Origin: Casp-actino8 sp001510335 | GTDB taxonomy: Bacteria > Actinomycetota > Acidimicrobiia > Acidimicrobiales > Ilumatobacteraceae | Reading direction: 5' to 3' | DNA: 11,524 nt | NCBI GenBank assembly: GCA_027729635.1 | Contig: JAQCEM010000050.1 | Location: 1-11,524, forward strand | Shown here: positions 6,171 through 11,524 of the stretch, one piece after another | How the letters are laid out: each line of letters begins with the position of its first letter | How positions within the stretch are numbered: position 1 is the stretch's first letter | The notes under the pieces: model-generated | The model's database searches: none | What the model was told of the DNA's origin: nothing | Seen by the model: the letters and a program-made list of their open reading frames with translations, nothing else | Position numbers and translations under genes: made by a program

Positions 6171-6962
6171 TTAGGCCGTTTCGAGCAAATGTTCTTCAAG
6201 CGCCAACCAATGTTGATCTTCAACACCAATCGTTGAGCAGTAGTCACGAATCGTCCCGTGGGTTTCACGAATGTCAGCCAAAAGTTCCTTGATCGAATCT
6301 GGGTGGGCCGACATCAGAACTGGCGGCATGGTGGCAAAACGTTCTGCAAACTCCGGAGAAACAACTTTGGCCCACTCACGAGTCTTTTCACCTGCAAGTT
6401 CACTCATCGCATAATCGGCGTACACAATTTCGTCGGGCACTCCGAGGCCCGTTAGCAAGAGTGCTGCGAGCAGTCCGGTGCGATCTTTGCCGGCAGCGCA
6501 ATGAAAAACCACCGGCCCATTTTCTTGATCACTCAAGATGCGCAAAGCCTCACCTAAATAGTGACCACCTTGCTGCAACATCAAGTGATATTTCGCACGC
6601 AAGAATTCGGCTTGCTCGCCCTTCCAGTCGTGCGCCTCGTTCATATCCCACGTGCGATCAATGATCGATAGATGGTGAAACTCAACGTCGTATCGATCGA
6701 CCGGAAACGTGCCGCGTTCAGATAACTCTTCGGTGGTGCGTAGATCGATCACCGTTCGTAAGCCCAACGGTCGCAACACTTCAACATCTTCTGGAGTCAA
6801 TCGATACAGACCATCAGCACGAAATACCTTGCGCCACACAGTGCGGCGGCCATCGATTGTGGGGTAACCGCCCACGTCACGAAAGTTATGAACGGCGAAC
6901 AATTCAATGAGGCGATCGGGGTGGTCGAGAAGTTCAGCAATGGCAGCAGGCGTTGGAGTCAC
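6171..6962 (-). CDS. PtpB-like tyrosine/dual-specificity phosphatase (Y_phosphatase3 type)
   Basis: A 263-residue phosphatase with the P-loop HCAAGKDRTG at residues 154-163. Cys155 is the nucleophile and Arg161 the phosphate-binding Arg; the Lys-Asp in the loop is typical of the PtpB/Y_phosphatase3 group, which acts on phosphotyrosine and sometimes phosphoserine/threonine or phosphoinositides. The N-terminal block HNFRDVGGYPT (25-35) and VIDLRTTEEL (71-80) are also family hallmarks. There is no signal peptide, so it should act in the cytoplasm. The start is GTG at 6962; an in-frame TAG five codons upstream rules out a longer form. A -10-like TACTCT lies close to the start, so the transcript may have a very short leader. 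It is divergent from the 3-hydroxybutyryl-CoA dehydrogenase gene and shares the palindrome region with it. Confidence 0.85.
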   Translation of the reverse strand: MTPTPAAIAELLDHPDRLIELFAVHNFRDVGGYPTIDGRRTVWRKVFRADGLYRLTPEDVEVLRPLGLRTVIDLRTTEELSERGTFPVDRYDVEFHHLSIIDRTWDMNEAHDWKGEQAEFLRAKYHLMLQQGGHYLGEALRILSDQENGPVVFHCAAGKDRTGLLAALLLTGLGVPDEIVYADYAMSELAGEKTREWAKVVSPEFAERFATMPPVLMSAHPDSIKELLADIRETHGTIRDYCSTIGVEDQHWLALEEHLLETA

Positions 6963-6998
6963 GGCTAAAGAGTACTTGCCCTAGGTGAACCCTTGGCT

Positions 6999-7028
6999 TT
7001 GCGATAGTTACCAATTGGTAACTATGCT
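6999..7028 (+). promoter_or_regulatory. sigma70-type promoter of the hbd-aat-ecm operon
   Basis: TTGCGA (6999-7004) and TATGCT (7023-7028) are separated by 18 nt and lie about 45 nt before the ATG of the dehydrogenase. The spacer is almost entirely filled by a perfect palindrome, which supports this as a regulated promoter. The -10 match is good and the -35 moderate. Confidence 0.6.
7004..7025. promoter_or_regulatory. perfect 22-bp palindrome, probable operator
   Basis: The 22 bases are perfectly self-complementary about the centre 7014/7015, with core TTACCAATTGGTAA. They occupy the gap between -35 and -10, where a bound dimeric regulator (TetR-, GntR- or MarR-like) would block RNA polymerase. 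Being symmetrical and in a 110-nt divergent gap, it could also act on the tyrosine phosphatase gene. No regulator gene is in the window, so the protein is unknown. Confidence 0.75.
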
Positions 7029-7072
7029 TTCCCAATCATCTTGGCCATTTGGCCCGTCTTAGGAGAATTCAC

Positions 7073-7921
7073 ATGGCTATTCAGACTGTTGGAGTTGTCG
7101 GATCAGGAATCATGGGCTCCGGCCTTGCCGAAGTCATTGCCCGCGGTGGCATGAATGTGATCGTTCGCTCACGCAGTCAAGCCACTGCCGATGCGATGGT
7201 TGCATCTGTTGCCAAGGGTCTTGCTAAGCAAGTTGAAAAGGGTCGCCTCACTGAAGATGACAAAGCGGCCATTCTTGGACGCATTACTGCAGTCTCTGAA
7301 CTCAGTGCCCTCGCCGATTGCGATCTCGTCATTGAAAGCGTTGTTGAAGATCTCGACACCAAGAAGTCTTTGTTCGTCGATCTTGATCGCATTGTGAAGC
7401 CCACTGCAATCATCGCCACCAACACATCAACGTTGCCCGTCATTGAACTCGCAATGAGTACCTCACGTCCCGAGTTGGTGTGCGGTATTCACTTCTTTAA
7501 TCCAGCAACCGCAATGCCTCTCGTTGAAATCGTGCGCCCGTTGTCAGCAAGTGATGCCACCATTGACACTGCTACCGCATTCGCCGAGACCTGTGGCAAG
7601 CAGCCAGTACAAGTAAAGGACCGCGCTGGTTTCATTGTCAACGCATTGCTCTTCCCGTATCTCAACAACGCCATTCGCATGCTCGAACAGGGCACTGCAA
7701 ATATGGAAGACATCGACACCGCCATGAAGGGTGGTTGCAACTTCCCCATGGGACCGTTTGCATTGCTCGACCTCGTCGGCCTTGACACATCGCTATCAAT
7801 CCTTGATGCTCTGTACAACGAGTTTCGCGACCCCAACTACGCCGCTATGCCAACGCTGCGTCGCATGGTTGCTGCGGGCAAATTAGGTCGCAAGTCGAAG
7901 GCTGGCTTCTACAGTTACTGA
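7073..7921 (+). CDS. 3-hydroxybutyryl-CoA dehydrogenase
   Basis: Oxidises or reduces (S)-3-hydroxybutyryl-CoA/acetoacetyl-CoA with NAD(P)(H). The 282-residue protein has the Rossmann loop GSGIMGSG (10-17). Ser119 is in NTST, the catalytic His140 in GIHFFNPA, Glu152 in VEIVRP and Asn190 in GFIVNALLFPY. It ends with KLGRKSKAGFYSY, the usual end of single-domain bacterial HbdA/FadB2-like enzymes. I chose ATG 7073 because AGGAG lies 7 nt upstream (7061-7065) and the protein then begins just before the dinucleotide-binding strand; the longer frame from 7049 has neither feature. It is the first gene of an operon, with aat starting 1 nt after its stop and an ethylmalonyl-CoA mutase next. The context points to C4-CoA supply for the ethylmalonyl-CoA pathway rather than to butyrate fermentation or fatty-acid oxidation. 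Confidence 0.93.
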   Translation: MAIQTVGVVGSGIMGSGLAEVIARGGMNVIVRSRSQATADAMVASVAKGLAKQVEKGRLTEDDKAAILGRITAVSELSALADCDLVIESVVEDLDTKKSLFVDLDRIVKPTAIIATNTSTLPVIELAMSTSRPELVCGIHFFNPATAMPLVEIVRPLSASDATIDTATAFAETCGKQPVQVKDRAGFIVNALLFPYLNNAIRMLEQGTANMEDIDTAMKGGCNFPMGPFALLDLVGLDTSLSILDALYNEFRDPNYAAMPTLRRMVAAGKLGRKSKAGFYSY

Positions 7922-7922
7922 T

Positions 7923-8639
7923 GTGCGAGCCGCTGATGTCATGCCTTGGGTGTTGACGCCCGACAACATCGGAGCGTTCACTCGCCCACAAATTGCATTT
8001 CCTGAATCGCAATACGACTTCAGCACTGTTCCAATGGGTGACGATGACCTTGTGGCCATTGGCGCCGATCTTGAACCATCAACTTTGATCAACGCGTACT
8101 CACATGGGCTATTTCCGATGCCGATGAGTGCCAAGAAAATTGGTTGGTGGTGCCCAGTCACGCGCGGCATCATTCCGCTTGACGGACTACATGTCTCGCG
8201 TTCATTACAGAAACATCTCAAGCGATTCAGCATTCGAGTTGATTCATGTTTCGCGCAGGTGATGAAAGCATGTGGTGATCCCAAACGACCGCACGGTTGG
8301 ATCAATCTTGAATTCATTCGTGCGTATTCATATCTGCACGCCATGGGTTGGGCCCACAGCGTTGAGGTGTTTCAAGACGATCAACTCGTCGGTGGCCTTT
8401 ACGGCGTGCGAGTCGGAAACTTATTTGCCGGCGAAAGCATGTTCCATACCGAGACCGACGCTTCGAAAGCAGCCCTGGTTGCACTCGTGGCGTTATTGGA
8501 AGCCACTGGTATCACACTTTTTGACGTCCAGTGGACGACCCCCCACCTGACTTCGCTTGGCGCTATTGATATCCCCCGAAACGACTATCTGGCTTTGCTC
8601 GCTCAGGCGCAAAATCGCGACTCGCCCGACAGACTATGA
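7923..8639 (+). CDS. aat: leucyl/phenylalanyl-tRNA-protein transferase
   Basis: Transfers Leu or Phe from aminoacyl-tRNA to N-terminal Arg or Lys of proteins, creating N-degrons read by ClpS and degraded by ClpAP/ClpCP. The 238-residue protein carries the family blocks in order: YSHGLFPMP (58-66), WWCPVTRG (74-81), HVSRSLQKHLKRF (89-101), AHSVEV (144-149), LVGGLYGVRVGNLFAGESMF (155-174), DASKAALVAL (178-187) and HLTSLGAIDI (208-217). These form the catalytic GNAT-like domain. It starts with GTG 1 nt after the dehydrogenase stop; ATG 7941 is a possible later start, and no strong Shine-Dalgarno is seen, so translation is probably coupled. It sits between two carbon-assimilation genes, an odd place for a protein-turnover enzyme. 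The family call is secure. Confidence 0.93.
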   Translation: MRAADVMPWVLTPDNIGAFTRPQIAFPESQYDFSTVPMGDDDLVAIGADLEPSTLINAYSHGLFPMPMSAKKIGWWCPVTRGIIPLDGLHVSRSLQKHLKRFSIRVDSCFAQVMKACGDPKRPHGWINLEFIRAYSYLHAMGWAHSVEVFQDDQLVGGLYGVRVGNLFAGESMFHTETDASKAALVALVALLEATGITLFDVQWTTPHLTSLGAIDIPRNDYLALLAQAQNRDSPDRL

Positions 8640-8642
8640 ACT

Positions 8643-10607
8643 ATGGCTGAATCAGCAGACAAGGCAATCCGTCGCGACGAACCGTGGTTGATGCGCACCT
8701 ACTCGGGGCACTCAACTGCAAAGGCGTCAAACGAGCTCTACCGCACCAACTTGGCCAAAGGTCAAACCGGACTCTCGATCGCTTTCGACCTTCCCACCCA
8801 AACTGGTTACGACCCCGACTCCCTGATGGCTACCGGCGAAGTCGGCAAAGTTGGAGTACCTGTTTCTCATCTTGGTCACATGCGCACCTTGCTCGACGGA
8901 ATTCCGCCAGGTCAAATGAATACATCGATGACGATCAATGCACCGGCCGCTTGGATGCTTGCGCTGTACGTTGCCAATGCTGAAGAGCAAGGTGTGGTAC
9001 GCGGTGCACTGCGCGGCACTACGCAGAACGACATCCTGAAGGAATATCTCTCGCGCGGTACTTACATTTTCCCGCCAGTGCCTTCACGTCGACTCATTGT
9101 TGACATGGTCGCATGGTGTGCAAACAATGCGCCGAAGTGGAACCCCATGAATGTGTGCTCGTACCACTTGCAAGAAGTTGGCGCAACACCAGTCCAAGAG
9201 ATTGCATTCTCATTGGCCAACGCCGTTGGCATCCTTGACGCTGTTCGTGATTCTGGTCAAGTGCCACCCGAACAGTTCAGTCAAGTCTTCGGAAGCATTT
9301 CATTTTTCGTCAACGCTGGCATTCGCTTCATTGAAGAGATCTGCAAGATGCGCGCATTCACCGAACTGTGGGACCGTATTGGTCTTGAACGTTACGGAGT
9401 TACCGATGAAAAGGCACGTCGTTTCCGCTACGGAGTTCAAGTCAACTCACTTGGCCTCACCGAAGCACAACCCGAAAACAATGTTCAGCGAATTGTGCTT
9501 GAAATGCTTTCAGTATCGTTGTCGAAGAATGCGCGTGCACGTTCGATTCAGTTGCCCGCATGGAACGAAGCTCTCGGATTGCCACGACCGTGGGATCAAC
9601 AGTGGAGCCTGCGCATGCAACAAGTTTTGGCTTTTGAAACTGACTTGCTTGAATATGCTGACATCTTCGACGGTTCAACCGTGATTGAAAAGAAGACAGC
9701 CGATCTACGCGATGCGGCATGGGCCGAGTACGAAGAAATCTTGGCACTGGGTGGCGCATTTGAATCGGTTGACACCCTGAAAGGTCGACTCGTGAAGTCG
9801 ATGGCCGAACGTACCCGCCGCATTGAAAGTAGCGAGCAAATCGTTGTGGGCGTTAACAGTTACACCGAGTTCGAAGAATCACCACTTGGTGGCGAAGGCA
9901 ACATCGTCAAGGTTGATCACGACGTTGAGCGTCAGATGATTGAAGATGTTGTGGCCTGGCGGGCCAAGCGCGATGAAGCCGCAGTGCAGGCAGCCCTCGC
10001 CGAATTGCGCGTTGCTGCTCAAGGTAGTGACAACATCATGGAGCCCTCCATTGCGTTGGCGAAAGCCGGCGGAACAACCGGTGAATGGTCTGGCGCATTG
10101 CGTGAAGTGTTCGGTGAATTCCGCGCACCAACGGGTGTTGCGGCAGCAGTTGGCAAGCGACCAGGTGAACTCGCTGAAGTGGCCGCTTACGTACGCACAA
10201 TTCCTGGTGGTCCGCCAAAACTTCTCGTCGCAAAGCCTGGTCTTGACGGTCACTCAAGTGGCGCAGAACAAATCGCCGTTGCGGCGCGCGACGCGGGCAT
10301 GGAAGTTGTCTACTCAGGTATCCGTCTCACCCCTGAACAAATCGCGGCAAGTGCTCGCGATGAAGATCCCGACGTCATTGGCTTGTCAATTCTGTCCGGT
10401 TCACATATGGCGCTTGTGCCTGCAGTGATTGCAGAACTGAAAAAAGAAGGCGTTGACATTCCGGTTGTTGTTGGTGGAATCATTCCCGAAGAAGATCGAC
10501 CAGTGTTGTTAGCCGCTGGTGTGACTGCGGTCTACACACCAAAAGATTTTCGGATAAGCGACATCATGCGCGACATTGCCGAAATTGCTGCGGCCAACCG
10601 CAAGTAA
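8643..10607 (+). CDS. ecm: ethylmalonyl-CoA mutase, B12-dependent (MeaA type)
   Basis: Rearranges (2R)-ethylmalonyl-CoA to (2S)-methylsuccinyl-CoA using adenosylcobalamin, a defining step of the ethylmalonyl-CoA pathway. It is a single 654-residue chain with the TIM-barrel acyl-CoA domain first (about 10-510) and the B12 domain last (about 525-645). PWLMRTYSGHSTA (14-26), IAFDLPTQTGYD (46-57), GEVGKVGVPVSHLGHM (65-80), NTSMTINAPA (93-102) and SYHLQEVGATP (173-183) fit ethylmalonyl-CoA mutases better than methylmalonyl-CoA mutases, which read FDLATHRGYD. The cobalt ligand is His537 in DGHSSG, with SILSGSH at 582-588 and GGIIP at 611-615. The fused B12 domain and length exclude isobutyryl-CoA mutase. 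ATG follows the aat stop after 3 nt. Crotonyl-CoA carboxylase/reductase is not in the window. Confidence 0.9.
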   Translation: MAESADKAIRRDEPWLMRTYSGHSTAKASNELYRTNLAKGQTGLSIAFDLPTQTGYDPDSLMATGEVGKVGVPVSHLGHMRTLLDGIPPGQMNTSMTINAPAAWMLALYVANAEEQGVVRGALRGTTQNDILKEYLSRGTYIFPPVPSRRLIVDMVAWCANNAPKWNPMNVCSYHLQEVGATPVQEIAFSLANAVGILDAVRDSGQVPPEQFSQVFGSISFFVNAGIRFIEEICKMRAFTELWDRIGLERYGVTDEKARRFRYGVQVNSLGLTEAQPENNVQRIVLEMLSVSLSKNARARSIQLPAWNEALGLPRPWDQQWSLRMQQVLAFETDLLEYADIFDGSTVIEKKTADLRDAAWAEYEEILALGGAFESVDTLKGRLVKSMAERTRRIESSEQIVVGVNSYTEFEESPLGGEGNIVKVDHDVERQMIEDVVAWRAKRDEAAVQAALAELRVAAQGSDNIMEPSIALAKAGGTTGEWSGALREVFGEFRAPTGVAAAVGKRPGELAEVAAYVRTIPGGPPKLLVAKPGLDGHSSGAEQIAVAARDAGMEVVYSGIRLTPEQIAASARDEDPDVIGLSILSGSHMALVPAVIAELKKEGVDIPVVVGGIIPEEDRPVLLAAGVTAVYTPKDFRISDIMRDIAEIAAANRK

Positions 10608-10619
10608 TTACTTCAGTTT

Positions 10620-11336
10620 TCAGACAGCCGCAGGTGATTGCGAGTCAATCCAAAGTTCAAGTGTCGGGCCGCTCTCGAAACTCGTGATGAGCGCATAGCG
10701 CGAATGGTTGTGATTGTGCACCACGACATGCCAGAGGCGTTGTGTGTCAACTACGAAACGTGAACCTCGATGTAGAGGCACTCGGCGTTCGGTTGAACGA
10801 TCAGGTAAACCGTTAGCATCATTGTCCATCAAGAGCATGTAGCTATCGGGTTGATCGGTGAGTTCGATCCATGAACGCACAACCCAACCTTCGTTGTCGG
10901 GGTTGAATCGATTGTTGTCATCACGGTGGAACGAACGAATCGCGACATCATGATCTTGTGGTTCGAGTTTGATGATGCGCACTCGCCCAAAGTTGGCGCC
11001 CACACCATCAATATATTTCTTAATCGTCGGAGCCTTGGCTGCATTTGAAGTCCAGAGGGCGTCCTTGTCGGTTTTACCCTTATCCCAAAAACCGCGGCAA
11101 TCAAGTTCGCCATCGGCTGATGCGAGCGGTGCGAAGTTGGTGTCGCCACCACTTTTCCAATCCATGTACTCAAGCGATTCCCACTCGTTGCTCGGAATGT
11201 TGACGTCCATCGGTTGCAAGATAACGAAGCCCTCTTTTTCCAGCGCGGGCATGCGGTAGTGCGGCGTGTGGAGTGGAATCGCAACCGACCAATGTTCTTT
11301 GTTCGGCCAGAAGGGGGTAGTGCTGTCCGTGGTCAT
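10620..11336 (-). CDS. probable Fe(II)/2-oxoglutarate-dependent oxygenase (Asp/Asn hydroxylase-like)
   Basis: A 238-residue protein I do not recognise by name. Its C-terminal half looks like a double-stranded beta-helix oxygenase. RVRIIKLEP (118-126) resembles the strand before the metal motif. HRD at 137-139 provides an HxD pair, and His203 in RLWHVVVHN would be the distal metal ligand. Arg213 (HSRYALITSF), ten residues later, fits the 2-oxoglutarate carboxylate binder. RVPLHRGSRFVVD at 185-197 matches the turn before the distal His in aspartyl/asparaginyl beta-hydroxylase-like and aspartyl-arginyl hydroxylase families. The substrate is unknown, and the N-terminal 115 residues show no motif I know. 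It has an ATG start, is convergent with ecm (12-nt gap), and begins 60 nt after the LysM gene. It could instead be a non-catalytic cupin. Confidence 0.55.
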   Translation of the reverse strand: MTTDSTTPFWPNKEHWSVAIPLHTPHYRMPALEKEGFVILQPMDVNIPSNEWESLEYMDWKSGGDTNFAPLASADGELDCRGFWDKGKTDKDALWTSNAAKAPTIKKYIDGVGANFGRVRIIKLEPQDHDVAIRSFHRDDNNRFNPDNEGWVVRSWIELTDQPDSYMLLMDNDANGLPDRSTERRVPLHRGSRFVVDTQRLWHVVVHNHNHSRYALITSFESGPTLELWIDSQSPAAV

Positions 11337-11396
11337 GGTTTCAGTCTACGAAGCGCCACGAAAGCATTCAGGGCACTACGTCATAACCCCGCAGGG

Positions 11397-11524
11397 TCAG
11401 GGTGCCATTGTTGTTGATGAGCCATTTGTCGCGGCGGTCGTTGCCGACGCAGTTCCGTTACCAGGAATGGCCAACTTTTGTCCGGCCTGGATGGCGTCGG
11501 CGTTTGGTAAACCATTGGCGGCCA
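11397..11524 (-). CDS. C-terminus of a LysM-domain protein, 5' end outside window
   Basis: The last 42 codons are open to the window edge on the minus strand and stop at TGA (11397-11399). The visible part reads AANGLPNADAIQAGQKLAIPG and then a Ser/Thr/Ala-rich tail. The Asn-Gly-Leu turn, Asp-x-Ile and GQKLAIP are the second half of a LysM motif, which binds N-acetylglucosamine in peptidoglycan. The protein is probably secreted or surface-attached, with LysM as its last domain. The catalytic or other domains, if any, are to the right of the window. It is in the same orientation as the oxygenase-like gene, 60 nt upstream of it, so the two may be co-transcribed. Confidence 0.75.
   Translation of the reverse strand, partial: AANGLPNADAIQAGQKLAIPGNGTASATTAATNGSSTTMAP

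Noticed and set aside
5792..6292. Plus-strand ORF of 166 codons opposite the S51-like and phosphatase genes
   Set aside because: It is antisense to two genes with clear catalytic motifs and bridges their gap; no motif of its own.
9879..10428. Long ORFs on both strands inside ecm
   Set aside because: They lie wholly within the mutase gene, whose frame carries the B12-binding motif; these are frame shadows.
1..11524. CRISPR array or insertion sequence with transposase
   Set aside because: No regularly spaced direct repeats and no transposase or terminal inverted repeats flanking an ORF were found. The only integration sign is the tRNA-Pro fragment.

Overview
The window looks like the chromosome of an actinobacterium of moderate GC. 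Asd and LysC closely resemble actinobacterial forms. The B12 mutase is of the ethylmalonyl-CoA (MeaA) type, starts are often GTG, and Arg codons are mostly CGN. An uncultured or aquatic Acidimicrobiia-like lineage is my best guess. That is inference from protein style and composition by eye, not from a search.

Layout, left to right. (1) Positions 1 to about 727 look like the end of an integrated element. They hold the 3' part of an OGG-fold DNA glycosylase-like gene with AGA/AGG-rich Arg codons. They stop at a 45-nt 3' fragment of tRNA-Pro(CGG) whose 5' half is missing, which is the expected signature of an integrase attachment site. The tRNA's probable terminator hairpin follows directly. 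(2) Chromosomal genes then resume with a small MazG-like pyrophosphohydrolase (+), convergent with a minus-strand operon lysC, SAM-dependent methyltransferase, asd. This covers the first two steps of aspartate-family amino-acid synthesis, with an unexpected methyltransferase between them. lysC carries an internal Shine-Dalgarno and ATG for a separate regulatory beta subunit. (3) Divergent from lysC is a membrane-anchored cyclophilin-type peptidyl-prolyl isomerase. A 77-nt near-perfect inverted repeat follows, probably a bidirectional terminator. (4) A minus-strand pair encodes a PtpB-like tyrosine phosphatase and a short cyanophycinase/S51-like protein. (5) A perfect 22-bp palindrome sits between the -35 and -10 of a promoter driving a plus-strand operon: 3-hydroxybutyryl-CoA dehydrogenase, leucyl/phenylalanyl-tRNA-protein transferase (aat), ethylmalonyl-CoA mutase. 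(6) Convergent to that is a probable Fe(II)/2-oxoglutarate-type oxygenase. At the right edge is the C-terminus of a LysM protein on the minus strand.

Functionally, the 3-hydroxybutyryl-CoA dehydrogenase and the mutase fit acetyl-CoA assimilation by the ethylmalonyl-CoA pathway. The pathway's signature enzyme, crotonyl-CoA carboxylase/reductase, is not in the window. The palindrome is a good candidate operator for this operon. I did not find a clearly new multi-gene system. The observations most worth following are the tRNA-Pro island boundary with its glycosylase-like gene, the aat gene inside a carbon-assimilation operon with its operator, and the methyltransferase inside lysC-asd.
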